Below, in pieces: positions 9,162 through 19,308 of a DNA stretch of 64,000 nucleotides. The position numbers and the translations under genes are program-made. Positions within the stretch are counted from its first letter, which is position 1. Every line of letters starts with the position of its first letter. A model generated the notes under the pieces. The model was given only the letters and a program-made list of their open reading frames with translations. It ran no database searches and was not told where the DNA came from. This DNA comes from Thermogutta terrifontis (GTDB lineage: Bacteria > Planctomycetota > Planctomycetia > Pirellulales > Thermoguttaceae), in contig NZ_CP018477.1 in assembly GCF_002277955.1 (NCBI RefSeq), forward strand, positions 1,736,001-1,800,000, given 5' to 3'.

Positions 9162-10466
9162 TTACGGCCAGAACACAATGAGGATCAGTCCTGTGATCAG
9201 TCCGGGTAGGAAAGCAAGGGCCACCCGAATCCCCAGTCGTGGATTGCCCATCACTCCTGCCAACACAGTCTTTGTGCCCATGTTGGCCAGCGCTCCGGCC
9301 GTTATATACCGCCATCCATGTTGTGCCAGTTCTTGGTCGCCGGTCGCCATCCGGCTGACAGAAATGGTGATCGCATCCATGTCGTGAAGTCCCGAAAGGA
9401 TGGCCAGCGGATACAATCCGGACTCTCCCACGTTGTTCTTAAGCCAGGCGATGAGGTACAAAACGAGGGCGTACAGCACGGCGAAATAGATGGCCGAGCG
9501 AAGTTGCGTCGGGTTTTGATGCTCGGCAATCAGGGTAGTTCCGTCGCGATCCTGCGGTAAACGCAGGAAACGTGCCGGCAGATATGTCGCAACAGCCAAA
9601 ATGGTCAGAGGTATCAGCGACGTCTCCAACATTGCGGGATTGACCACGGCTATTTCCACAAAAATCCGGCCAATCATGACCGTGGACGCAAGAAGAATGA
9701 CCACTGCCGCGGCGTTCTGTTGGGTGGTGTCACTGCGGGCCTGCCTGGCCGCGCTGATCGTGGTGGCCGTACTGGAGACGGCTCCTCCCAAAATGCCCGC
9801 CAGATAAATCCCTGCCCGTGCCCCGAAGAACTTGTACGCGATGTACCCACCCAAACTGATGCCCACGATCAGAACCACCATCAACCACACGTTGAAGAGG
9901 CTCACCACATTGAGGGGGTCAATGGGCTGGGTAGGTAGAACGGGAAGGATGATACAGGTAATCAAAACGAACTGCATGATTGCCCGCAGATCCTCGTCCC
10001 CCAGCCGTTCGGCAAAATGGTGGATCTCCGGTTTGAACTGGAGCAGCACCGCCACGGCACCTCCGAGGACGACGCCAATTTCGATGCGGGTGAGGACCAG
10101 AAGAGCACCCACGCCGTACATCAGGATGACGGCCACACTGGTCGTCAGGCCGGGGTCGGGATCGGCTCGGCGAATCCTCAACCAATGGGGAAAGAAAAGC
10201 AGACCAACCAGGCACAATAAGGCCGCGGCGGGCAGCCAGCCGCCAAAGGAGAGCCCCAGCAGGGCAAAGACGCTTCCACACAATGTGATGAGGGGAAAGG
10301 TCCGCAGGCCAGGCATGCCCCCCTCAGTGTGTTCCCGTTGCATGCCCACCAAAAAACCCAAAAGGGCAGCCATCCCCAACCGGCCAAAGAGCGCGGTCAC
10401 GTCTGCTTCCTTGCCGGCCAGGAACAAAGGCGTCAACCATTCCGGGGATGTTTCTGGAGGAACCAT
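9162..10466 (-). CDS. MgtC/SapB-DUF4010 family integral membrane protein
   Basis: A 434-residue polytopic membrane protein with about 12 hydrophobic segments. The N-terminal part carries the MgtC/SapB-like signature (RLGMAALLGFLVGMQREH and GLRTFPLITLCG). The C-terminal two thirds match DUF4010, with GGAVSSTATTISAARQA and SGLHDMDAITISVSRMA. Proteins of this architecture are widespread; a role in magnesium or general membrane physiology is often suggested but not shown. The ATG at 10466 follows a GGAGG 4 bases upstream. The neighbours do not clarify its role. Confidence 0.88.
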   Translation of the reverse strand: MVPPETSPEWLTPLFLAGKEADVTALFGRLGMAALLGFLVGMQREHTEGGMPGLRTFPLITLCGSVFALLGLSFGGWLPAAALLCLVGLLFFPHWLRIRRADPDPGLTTSVAVILMYGVGALLVLTRIEIGVVLGGAVAVLLQFKPEIHHFAERLGDEDLRAIMQFVLITCIILPVLPTQPIDPLNVVSLFNVWLMVVLIVGISLGGYIAYKFFGARAGIYLAGILGGAVSSTATTISAARQARSDTTQQNAAAVVILLASTVMIGRIFVEIAVVNPAMLETSLIPLTILAVATYLPARFLRLPQDRDGTTLIAEHQNPTQLRSAIYFAVLYALVLYLIAWLKNNVGESGLYPLAILSGLHDMDAITISVSRMATGDQELAQHGWRYITAGALANMGTKTVLAGVMGNPRLGIRVALAFLPGLITGLILIVFWP

Positions 10467-10538
10467 GGAGCCATTTGCGCTCGGGGAAAGACAAAAAGAC
10501 GATGAACCTTTGCCTCGATGCCGTCTCTTAATTATGGC

Positions 10539-10973
10539 TCATGGATCTCCAGAATGGGTGAGATGATGAAGGCTGGAACGAAAATACCGCAGGCAACGGC
10601 GTTGCGCTGCCTCTTTCTGCTCCTGCGACGCCTCCATGCGCGACTGAAGATCTGCCAAGTTGGCCAAACAGTAGCGGCAGCCGACCCGCTCCAGGTGGAC
10701 GCGTACAAATCGCGCTTCCTCCGTCGGCAAGGTATCAAGCAGGTACGCCCCCAGCGTCTCGCGGGTGGGGCAACTCAAGCGGTGGCGACGCCAAACTTCG
10801 GCGATTGAGACTGCCCCGGAGTCCCGCCGCTGAATGATCAAACGCAGTTGTTCAGCGAGATTCCTGTCCTGGCGAATTGCCTCTTCGATTTCCCGCATGC
10901 GAGTGGCGGGCAGCGCTTCGTCGAGAAATGCCTCGAGTTCTTCCAAGCGAATTTCTGCTTTTTGGCTGCCCAT
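10539..10973 (-). CDS. Putative anti-sigma-factor-like protein, partner of adjacent ECF sigma factor
   Basis: A 144-residue soluble protein without a membrane segment. The N-terminal half is helical and charged (LEELEAFLDEALPATRMREIEEAIR). The middle has CPTRETLGAYLLDTLPTEEARFVRVHLERVGCRYC. This layout (LGAYLL ... H.....C..C) resembles the zinc-binding anti-sigma (ZAS-like) core seen in many planctomycete sigma partners: a His followed by the C..C pair. It lies directly downstream of an ECF sigma gene on the same strand, which supports a regulatory partnership. The pairing is inferred and I cannot identify a precise family. Confidence 0.65.
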   Translation of the reverse strand: MGSQKAEIRLEELEAFLDEALPATRMREIEEAIRQDRNLAEQLRLIIQRRDSGAVSIAEVWRRHRLSCPTRETLGAYLLDTLPTEEARFVRVHLERVGCRYCLANLADLQSRMEASQEQKEAAQRRCLRYFRSSLHHLTHSGDP

Positions 10974-11071
10974 GGCGCACTCCGGTCAACTGTGCTCAAC
11001 GAGGTTTCGTGATGAACGTTGATAGCTGAAAACCTTCAACAATTCATGTAATACCTCGCGAATGGACATCC

Positions 11072-11818
11072 TCAGAACGTCACTCCGTCTTCTCTCGCCG
11101 CTTCGAGGTGTCGCTTGAGCCGGGATTGAAAATCGTGTTTCCAGTTGGCCACCTGTTGTTCCGAGATGCCCAGGATTTCAGCCGCCTCTTTGTTGCGAAA
11201 TCCTCCCACAAACAGAAGTTCCAAACACGCAAGCCTTTTCCACTCGTTATCTTTGCGAAGTCGCTCCAGTTCTTCGGACAGCATGCTGACCAGAAGGGCT
11301 TCCCTCTTGGTGCGGCGTTCCCGGCTGTCCAGGATGGTACTGGGTCCGCGAGCTCTGGCCGCTACAGGGATCTGTGAAAATTCGTATCCTTCATTGCCGG
11401 CCTCGATCGATTGGACGCGCCGGTCCCGTCGCAGATGGTCTCTGAGTTTGTTCGCCGCAATGGCGAACAACCATTTCTCCAGGGAGCGTGAATCATCAAA
11501 GTGGGGCAGACTCCTGAGAAACCCGGTGAATGTCTCTTGGACCAAATCTTCGGCTGTCGCGCGGTCTTCCACGCGAGGCTCGAGAAATGCCAGCAGTCGC
11601 CCCTCATATATGGTGATGAGTTGTTCCCACGCTGCCGGGTCTTTTGCCCGGATGCGCTCGATAAAGACCTGTTCGCTCTGTTCGGGACGATTGACCACGG
11701 CTGGTGACTGGTAATTTCTGCGGTGGCGCTGACAACATGATCGAACGGTTAGTTCGGCGATATCACGGAGTTTTCCCGGGTAAAAGACTTGCCGGGTCGC
11801 GCCGCCGTCGCACAGCAA
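11072..11818 (-). CDS. ECF-type RNA polymerase sigma factor
   Basis: This sigma-70-family protein contains region 2 (AEDLVQETFTGFLRSLPHF...SLEKWLFAIAANKLRDHLRRDRR) and region 4 (LELLFVGGFRNKEAAEILGISEQQVANWKHDFQSRLKRHL). Regions 1 and 3 are absent, as in ECF sigmas, which redirect RNA polymerase to stress or envelope regulons. The listed span uses the longest frame, with a TTG at 11818. A GTG at 11698 would give a more typical protein of 207 residues starting just before NRPEQSEQVF, and I consider it equally likely. A putative anti-sigma gene lies downstream. A second ECF sigma/small-protein pair is encoded at 55.9-56.8 kb. Confidence 0.9.
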   Translation of the reverse strand: MLCDGGATRQVFYPGKLRDIAELTVRSCCQRHRRNYQSPAVVNRPEQSEQVFIERIRAKDPAAWEQLITIYEGRLLAFLEPRVEDRATAEDLVQETFTGFLRSLPHFDDSRSLEKWLFAIAANKLRDHLRRDRRVQSIEAGNEGYEFSQIPVAARARGPSTILDSRERRTKREALLVSMLSEELERLRKDNEWKRLACLELLFVGGFRNKEAAEILGISEQQVANWKHDFQSRLKRHLEAAREDGVTF

Positions 11819-11854
11819 ATCTCTTGCCCTCTCGGAGGAGCCGCCTTGCCACCG

Positions 11855-12853
11855 TCACTGCTTGCCGGTTTGTTCCAGCGTCTGGAGCTTACGTGCGGCT
11901 TCTTCCCGAAGCGTTCCCGAGGCATGCTCGACGGCAAGCCTCAAATATGTCTTGGCAACCTCGACCTTCCCGCTTTGCAGGGCCGTTTCGGCCCGGCTGA
12001 GGTACGACCGGGCAATCTCGTTTTCGCGGGCCAGTTCCTGCTCACGCCGCCAGCGGGCCTCATCCACCCCGTACACGACCCGTTCTGCGAACGTGGAAAC
12101 CACCCCGCGAGAAGCCTCAGCGCTTGCGTGTCCTGGGGCATTTCCGGACAGAACCAGCGCGTTCTTATCTTGTAGGGGGGATGTTTCGTTCGGCAAGCCC
12201 GGTTGGGTAGGTGCCTCGTCTTGATCCCGGTTTGGGTTTTGCAGGAATTTGGCCATCGCTGCGTTTTTTTCAGAGGTTCTGACCGGCTTGGCGAACATTC
12301 CGGGAGTTGCCAGGGGAAGAGATGGATCGGCCAGAATCGGTAATCCCGGGCTTAGCGCGGGGCATCGTGAACAATCACCGACCACGGGAACGAAACCGAT
12401 CACGAACGGGGTATAAGCCTGATCTCCCACAGTCCCCCAGGAACCGTTCGGCAGCGTGATCTGCATGGACTGGGCCACGAAAGATCGTCGATATCCTTGG
12501 CTCCATTGCCCGAAAAACTGCCCGTGGACACCCCCGCCTCTAAATCCCATGCCGAGCCCGGCACCTGGATCGCCGAAGGAAACAAGTGGACTGACAACAG
12601 GCGAGGGCGATCCGAAGCGAACGAAACCTCTTGGGCCGATAAGGGTCCAGCTTGTGCCGGAATACTCGAAAAATCCTTCCGACATGCGGGATCCCTGCAC
12701 AGAGAGGGTCGTTTGGGCCTGTGAGGATGCGACGTTCTGGGCGAAACCTCTGGAGGCTAGAAGCGCCCAGGAAGCGGCGAATAGCCGAAGCCAAACCGCT
12801 TGCAAGCGGGCAAGATCCAACAAACGATCAGTCCTGGAGCAGCGGAACGGCAT
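11855..12853 (-). CDS. Secreted glycine-rich hypothetical protein with C-terminal helical repeat
   Basis: A 332-residue protein with an N-terminal hydrophobic stretch (VWLRLFAASWALLASRGFAQN) that reads as a signal peptide ending near an Ala-Gln cleavage site. The middle is Gly/Ser/Pro-rich (GAGLGMGFRGGGVHGQFFGQW). The last ~70 residues form a charged helical hairpin (ENEIARSYLSRAETALQSGKVEVAKTYLRLAVEHASG) similar to a single TPR-like unit. The ATG at 12853 has GGAGG 8 bases upstream, so the much longer open frame to 13261 runs into non-coding rRNA-leader sequence and is not used. Planctomycetes encode many such proteins; no function can be assigned. Confidence 0.7.
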   Translation of the reverse strand: MPFRCSRTDRLLDLARLQAVWLRLFAASWALLASRGFAQNVASSQAQTTLSVQGSRMSEGFFEYSGTSWTLIGPRGFVRFGSPSPVVSPLVSFGDPGAGLGMGFRGGGVHGQFFGQWSQGYRRSFVAQSMQITLPNGSWGTVGDQAYTPFVIGFVPVVGDCSRCPALSPGLPILADPSLPLATPGMFAKPVRTSEKNAAMAKFLQNPNRDQDEAPTQPGLPNETSPLQDKNALVLSGNAPGHASAEASRGVVSTFAERVVYGVDEARWRREQELARENEIARSYLSRAETALQSGKVEVAKTYLRLAVEHASGTLREEAARKLQTLEQTGKQ

Positions 12854-13179
12854 GGTGTTGGCCTCCAGCCTGGTGTTGCCAGTTTTTCGGGGTTGGGGGC
12901 TCCCTTGACTGATTCGGGCTGACACCCCATATTCTATGATGCGCATGGAACCCCTAGGAGCTCCCAAAAAGGTGCGGGGTGAAAAATTTTGGGAGCCGGG
13001 TGACGTGGGGGCTTGCCAGACAAAGCGGTGTCGGATAAGAATAACAAATGCCCTGACCAAAACAGAGCGACACCGCCAAAGGGTTGGGGCCGAACCCCCC
13101 TTGATCAGGTCACGAGTAAGGGTTAAGATTGAATAGAACGATCGAGGGGGCGAGGAGAAATGAAAGATCAACACCCCGG

Positions 13180-13207
13180 TTGACGATAGATTGTCGAGGG
13201 GTAAAAT
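13180..13207 (+). promoter_or_regulatory. Predicted sigma-70 promoter of the 16S rRNA gene
   Basis: TTGACG (13180-13185) and TAAAAT (13202-13207) are separated by 16 bases, close to the consensus. Transcription would begin near 13214, about 200 bases before the mature 16S 5' end and ahead of the boxA-like and processing-stem elements. It is the best-matching promoter in the leader; a weaker TTGACT is seen at 12905-12910. Confidence 0.6.
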
Positions 13208-13248
13208 GAAAGATGCCCGACGCGAGAATGCGGAGGGCGAAGCAAACG

Positions 13249-13260
13249 CGATCTTTGACA
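13249..13260 (+). promoter_or_regulatory. boxA-like rRNA antitermination element
   Basis: The sequence CGATCTTTGACA lies immediately before the left arm of the rRNA processing stem. Bacterial rRNA leaders commonly carry boxA (consensus close to TGCTCTTTAACA) at this place, where NusB/NusE bind to prevent Rho termination. Assignment rests on position and similarity only. Confidence 0.5.
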
Positions 13261-13264
13261 ATTC

Positions 13265-13286
13265 GGTAGCGTGAGGTTCACAGCCC
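13265..13286 (+). other. Left arm of 16S rRNA processing stem
   Basis: A 22-base arm (starts GGTAGCGTGAGG, ends CACAGCCC) that is the exact reverse complement of 15021-15042. In the precursor the arms would pair around the whole 16S sequence and form the RNase III-type processing duplex. A perfect match over 22 bases separated by 1.7 kb cannot plausibly be chance. Confidence 0.9.
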
Positions 13287-13415
13287 CTGAAAGCGACGGT
13301 TCAGCCGAAAGCTTTCAGAGCTGCTCTGGGCGACCTGGAGCAGCAAGTGATCAAGCCTTTCCTTATTGCTAGCCATGTCCGAACGCGGTCAACGCGGGAG
13401 GACTAAGCGAACAAT

Positions 13416-14965
<1,550 letters not shown>

Positions 14966-15020
14966 TTCAGCCACCTCGAGCTCTGCTCGGGGGACATGGA
15001 GCGGTTGACCGTCGCCCAAA

Positions 15021-15042
15021 GGGCTGTGAACCTCACGCTACC
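15021..15042 (+). other. Right arm of 16S rRNA processing stem
   Basis: Exact reverse complement of 13265-13286 (starts GGGCTGTGAACC). It is followed directly by AAATTTTTTTT, a U-tract that may help end transcription. This marks the 3' border of the solitary 16S transcription unit. Confidence 0.9.
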
Positions 15043-15172
15043 AAATTTTTTTTGCGCTTTTCTGGTGTTGTTTCCCTACGTTTCGTTGATCTCTCAAGAC
15101 GCTCCCGGCACCGTGTAGAATCCGTGCACTGCCTTGACTCGCAACATCCTGATGCGGTTTCTTTCCAGACTG

Positions 15173-16729
15173 TTAGAGCAGGGGACTGAGCAACTTTGCC
15201 AAATGAATCGCGAGATTCCGCGCCCAATTAGGCGGCACTGACTCTCCCGGCGGGGATTGTGTCGATCTCTCGACATACCGTTTTTGCAGCTCACGAAGCT
15301 CCTCGACCGCTTGGGGTGTGTAAATGAGTAGGTTCACCTCGAAATTGAGGTGGAACGACCGGATATCGTAATTGGCCGATCCGAACAGGGCGACTTGGTT
15401 GTCGATGGTAAGCGTTTTTGCATGCAGAAGGCCGTCCGGAAAGAAATAGACTTGTACTCCATATTCGCGGAGCCGCCGCCAGTGAAATTCGCCCGCTGCA
15501 TCGACGATGGGGTGATCCGATCGCCGGGGTAGTACGAGCTGCACGTTTACGCCCCGCAAAGCCGCCAGGCGGAGGGCGAGTGAAAGAGGTTCATCCGGTA
15601 CAAAGTAGGGTGAAGTCAGAATGATTTCTCGCTCAGCGAGAAAGATCGCCTTCACGAGAAGGTCCTGAAAGCGTTCCGTGGGAAGGTCTGGACCGCTGGG
15701 AAGTATCTGCAGAATTGTGTTTCCTCCGCCGCTGATCGGTGGAAAAAAGCGGGGCTCGTCCAGCCACTCACCAGACTCGTAGAACCAGTCTTCCAGAAAC
15801 AAAAGTTGCAGATGGTGGACAGCGGGGCCAACAATTCGCGCGGTCACATCGTACCATGGCCCTGCTTTTCGGTGGCCGTAGCGCGGTTCCACAATGTTTT
15901 GCGAGCCCACATACGCCACCCGCCCGTCCACGATGGCAATCTTCCGGTGGTTGCGAAGATCAATGCGAGAAAAGGGTATGCGATAGATCCGCACGGGAAG
16001 TGCTGCCCGCACATCGATGCCAACGCGTCGCATGGCAGGGGCCAGTGTTCGTAACATATGCCGGGAGCCCACCGCGTCCACCAGAACACGGCAGGCCACG
16101 CCACGCTGTCGTGCCCGGGTCAGCGCCTCCACCACGCGCCGGCCCACCACATCATCCCGAAAGATGTAGTAAAGGAGGTGGACGTGATCTGTCGCCGAAT
16201 CGATCTCCGCGACCAGCCTGTCGATTGTCAGAAGTGAGTCGGAAAGGTACGAAATCTCGTGATCGGGGGTGGGAGGAAAACCCGTGAGCTGGGCGGCAAG
16301 ATTGGCCAAAGATCGGAGCGGCCCGGGGAGTAACTCCTCCCCCCGCCGGCTGAGTCGCTGATGAAAAACAGCTTGAGAATCCTCCGCTTCGGCAAACTCT
16401 CCTTGCGCGTCCTCATCTTCGTCAGGGGGCTCCACAGAAAGTAATGAGGAATTTTCTGGGCCGACAAGCCTTGACCCCACGCGGGGGGCGTTGAGACTCT
16501 CCAGGCTCTGCCACTGGCTTTTCCGCAATCGCAACCGTTTCCGGCCTAATCGCGTTTCTCCCAAGACCAGATAAAGAATCACTCCCAACCATGGGGCGAA
16601 GAACACGAGAGTTAACCACGCCAGGCAGGTGGAAGGGCGCTCTTTCCGCAGAACGATGACCGGGAGCATCACAAGGCGGATCGCCCATTCCGACAGCACC
16701 CAGTATGTTGTCCAATTTCCCCAGTCCAT
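15173..16729 (-). CDS. cls: Cardiolipin synthase (phospholipase D superfamily)
   Basis: A 518-residue membrane protein that condenses two phosphatidylglycerol molecules, or similar lipids, into cardiolipin. Two N-terminal hydrophobic segments form the PLDc_N region (WAIRLVMLPVIVL and LAWLTLVFFAPWLGVILYLVLGE). Two HKD catalytic motifs follow: HRKIAIVDG at about residue 261 and HAKTLTID at about 436. Both are complete, so the enzyme should be active. An acidic insert (PPDEDEDAQGEFAEAED) between the membrane region and the first PLD domain is unusual. The ATG at 16729 is preferred over a TTG at 16753. The gene is convergent with the 16S rRNA gene. Confidence 0.93.
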   Translation of the reverse strand: MDWGNWTTYWVLSEWAIRLVMLPVIVLRKERPSTCLAWLTLVFFAPWLGVILYLVLGETRLGRKRLRLRKSQWQSLESLNAPRVGSRLVGPENSSLLSVEPPDEDEDAQGEFAEAEDSQAVFHQRLSRRGEELLPGPLRSLANLAAQLTGFPPTPDHEISYLSDSLLTIDRLVAEIDSATDHVHLLYYIFRDDVVGRRVVEALTRARQRGVACRVLVDAVGSRHMLRTLAPAMRRVGIDVRAALPVRIYRIPFSRIDLRNHRKIAIVDGRVAYVGSQNIVEPRYGHRKAGPWYDVTARIVGPAVHHLQLLFLEDWFYESGEWLDEPRFFPPISGGGNTILQILPSGPDLPTERFQDLLVKAIFLAEREIILTSPYFVPDEPLSLALRLAALRGVNVQLVLPRRSDHPIVDAAGEFHWRRLREYGVQVYFFPDGLLHAKTLTIDNQVALFGSANYDIRSFHLNFEVNLLIYTPQAVEELRELQKRYVERSTQSPPGESVPPNWARNLAIHLAKLLSPLL

Positions 16730-16805
16730 TTGGCTGCACGTGACCGCGCACAACCCGTTCAGTCATCAATAAGGATCGGCAACGACGTGCCTTCCCCGCA
16801 AACGA

Positions 16806-17711
16806 TCACTTTTGGCCGAACTGTCGCAGCAATTCCCCGTATTTTTCAGCAACGGGGGGCATAGCCCCCGGAAGCGAGGCGACAAGTGCCCCAACTCTGT
16901 TGGCGAAGTCGGCCTGCTTCGTCACATTCCATCCCGCAAGCCGCGACGCGATCCATGCCGCCGTGAATGCATCTCCGGCGCCGACGGTGTCCGCCACCGA
17001 AACCTGGATGCCAGGTGCTTCGGCCCAGCCTGTTTGATCTACGATCAAGCATCCCCGGGCACCCCGCGTCACGCACACTCCCTCCAGGCTGTAATGCTCC
17101 AAAAGATAATGGCACCACGCCAGTTCTGTCGCTCCAGAAAGTCCCAGTAATTGGTGGAGGACGCGGGCTTCTTCGTCATTGAACTTGACGAGGTTGGCCA
17201 GTCGAAGGGACTCCTCAACGATTTCCCGACTATAAAAACTCTGGCGCAAATTAATGTCATAAACGACGAGCCGCTTTGATTTTTCTCCCGCAAGAAGTGT
17301 CTGGACGGTTTCTCGGGAGCGAGGGCTCCGCTGCGCGAGCGTCCCGAAGCAGACAGCAACCGCCGACTGTACGGCACCTCGCCATTGGGGAGTTACTTCC
17401 ATAAAATCCCAGGCGACGTTTTGGTGGATGATAAATTGGGGATGGTCGGGCTGGGACACATCGACAGTCACCGTGCCTGTGGGATGGTCGGGATCGCGCT
17501 GAATCCAATCCGTTCTCACGCCTTTCTGAGTGAGCCAGTGGATCAGTTTTGTACCGCGTTCGTCCGCCCCAACGCGGGAAAGAACGCCTCCCTGGTAACC
17601 CAGTTGTGCGGCGTGGTAAGCGAAATTGGCGGGAGCGCCACCGGGGCGCTCCTCATCGGGAAAGCAATCCCACAGAAGTTCCCCCAGTCCCAGAATTAGG
17701 GATTGGCCCAT
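16806..17711 (-). CDS. PfkB-family carbohydrate kinase, fructokinase-like
   Basis: A 301-residue sugar kinase of the ribokinase/PfkB family. The N-terminal sugar-binding motif is GLGELLWDCFPDEERPGGAPANFAYHAAQLG. The C-terminal signature DTVGAGDAFTAAW supplies the catalytic Asp and the anion hole. The arrangement GE.LWD...GGAPANFA is typical of fructokinases, so phosphorylation of fructose to fructose-6-phosphate is the best guess. It is cytosolic. The start ATG at 17711 gives the canonical N-terminus. Neighbours (cardiolipin synthase, esterase) give no further clue. Confidence 0.88.
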   Translation of the reverse strand: MGQSLILGLGELLWDCFPDEERPGGAPANFAYHAAQLGYQGGVLSRVGADERGTKLIHWLTQKGVRTDWIQRDPDHPTGTVTVDVSQPDHPQFIIHQNVAWDFMEVTPQWRGAVQSAVAVCFGTLAQRSPRSRETVQTLLAGEKSKRLVVYDINLRQSFYSREIVEESLRLANLVKFNDEEARVLHQLLGLSGATELAWCHYLLEHYSLEGVCVTRGARGCLIVDQTGWAEAPGIQVSVADTVGAGDAFTAAWIASRLAGWNVTKQADFANRVGALVASLPGAMPPVAEKYGELLRQFGQK

Positions 17712-17781
17712 CGCTTTGGCCCTTCCATCCGACTCAATTCTTCGCTCTCGATCCGCGCTCGGTGGCGGGCTATTCCTTGTG

Positions 17782-18690
17782 CTACGAACGGTCCAGCAGT
17801 CCGCGGACTTTCAGCCAGGCCTTAAGACACTCCGGCCAAAGTTCAGTCCCAGGAACGCCCGCGGCCAGGCCGAGGCCGTGCCGACCTTTCTCGAAAATAT
17901 GCAACTCTGCCGGGACGCCTGCCTTTCGCAGTGCGAGGTAAAACATGACGCTGTTTTCCGGAGGAACCCCCGTGTCCTCGTTGGTGTGGAAAAGGAAAGT
18001 CGGCGGCGTCTGCGGGGTGACCTGTTTTTCGTTGGAAAGGCTTTTTACCAGTTCGGGGTCGGGATTATCGCCCAGGAGATTCCGCATTGACCCCCGATGG
18101 GTAAACGGTTCATCAAAAGCGATCACGGCGTAACACAGAATCGCGAAATCCGGTCGACAACTCACTCGGTCGATGGGATCAGGGGCATCCGGCTGACCCG
18201 CGTCGAAATGAGTGGCCGCCGTGGATGCCAAGTGTCCGCCCGCAGAAAATCCCATGACGCCGATCCGGTCAGTTTTGACCCCAAATTCCTCGGCCCGTGC
18301 CCGGACCAGCCGGATTGCCCGCTGGACATCCAGCATCGGCGCTGGGTGCATGTATCCTTTGTTGCGGTGGCGATAGTCGAGTATAAAGGCGGCCACGCCA
18401 AAGCTGTTGAACCACTGGGCGATTTGATCGCCTTCGTGGTCCATCGCCAGCGCCCCGTACCCCCCACCTGGACATACGACCACGCCGGTCCCCACGGCCT
18501 TTTCGGCAGGGGGAAGATAAACGATCAGTCCCGGTTTGTCTTCCGGTCGGTCGCCTTTCGCCAGGGGAGCGCCTTCCGGCCAAAGAAGGATTTTTTGAGG
18601 TCCTTCAGCTTTGGCGCATCGGGCGATCACAGCAAAAAAACAGATTGCTATGAGTGCGGTGAGAGTCGAAAATCGCGACCGTTTTGTCAT
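17782..18690 (-). CDS. Secreted alpha/beta-hydrolase, acetyl-esterase (BD-FAE) type
   Basis: A 302-residue protein with a signal peptide (FSTLTALIAICFFAVIARCAKAEG). The hydrolase core contains the oxyanion segment VVVCPGGGYGALAMDHEG and the nucleophile elbow GFSAGGHLAST (GxSxG). The likely acid is in FLFHTNEDTGVPPENS and the likely catalytic His is in FEKGRHGLGLA. This pattern matches bacterial carbohydrate acetylesterases/feruloyl esterase-like enzymes, which remove acyl groups from plant or algal polysaccharides. The ATG at 18690 follows GGAGGAG, so the longer frame to 18708 is not needed. The substrate is inferred. Confidence 0.85.
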   Translation of the reverse strand: MTKRSRFSTLTALIAICFFAVIARCAKAEGPQKILLWPEGAPLAKGDRPEDKPGLIVYLPPAEKAVGTGVVVCPGGGYGALAMDHEGDQIAQWFNSFGVAAFILDYRHRNKGYMHPAPMLDVQRAIRLVRARAEEFGVKTDRIGVMGFSAGGHLASTAATHFDAGQPDAPDPIDRVSCRPDFAILCYAVIAFDEPFTHRGSMRNLLGDNPDPELVKSLSNEKQVTPQTPPTFLFHTNEDTGVPPENSVMFYLALRKAGVPAELHIFEKGRHGLGLAAGVPGTELWPECLKAWLKVRGLLDRS

Positions 18691-18893
18691 AAATGCACTC
18701 CTCCTCAATGGGGCCCAGAAAGATTGGCACTCACAGACCTATCAAGCTTATAGCGTAGCATCGCCCGCCATCCGTGGCTATATGGTTCGAGCCTGACGCA
18801 TCCCCAGTTTATCTCCGCGTGGGGAAAGGCGTGTGAATCTCGGCAACGTTTTGAGAAGGGTGCGATTCAGTCCGGCGGGACCTCTTACGGCGG

Positions 18894-19078
18894 GACTCGC
18901 TTGTCGGGTCCATTTTTTATCGGAGGGACGTGCTTGTCGCGTCCGCCGTTTAAGATTCGATCATCCATTGCCTTTCACCGGGGACTGAAGTCCCGCGCAG
19001 AAAGCGGGGCTAAAGCCCCGCACTCCATATGGAGTGCGGCGATTTATCGCCGCTTTTCGGTGAAGGCTTTAGCCTTCA
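18894..19078 (+). repeat. Palindrome-rich dispersed intergenic repeat, copy 1
   Basis: This part of a 600-bp gap between divergent genes is built of successive short hairpins: GACTCGCTTGTCGGGTC-like (18894-18910), GGGACTGAAGTCCC (18981-18994), GCGGGGCTAAAGCCCCGC (19004-19021), ACTCCATATGGAGT (19022-19035), GCGGCGATTTATCGCCGC (19036-19053) and TGAAGGCTTTAGCCTTCA (19061-19078). The same series, in the same order and orientation, occurs at 63229-63378. No coding potential is seen. It behaves like a REP/BIME-type element; the rest of the gap (18691-18893, 19079-19308) shows nothing else I can assign. Confidence 0.8.
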
Positions 19079-19308
19079 CTACTTGGCGCTGCCGGTGTTT
19101 GCCGCAACGACGAAAACGGTTCCCTGTGAGGGGCCATTCATGAATTGCCCCTGCGACACCTTACGCCGCGGCATCTCATAATTTCCACGAACGTGAAGAT
19201 GGTTCGGCACTGAGTTGAATTGACTCTCCCCCTGTGGGTGGGTAACAATGAAAAGGGAAGGGAGAGGCCTGAGAAAATACGTCGGGTGAACAGAGGAGAG
19301 GTGCGGCC

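Noticed and set aside
12854-13261. N-terminal extension of the secreted glycine-rich protein
   Set aside because: The extension covers the 16S promoter region and lacks domains; ATG 12853 has a good ribosome binding site and a signal peptide.
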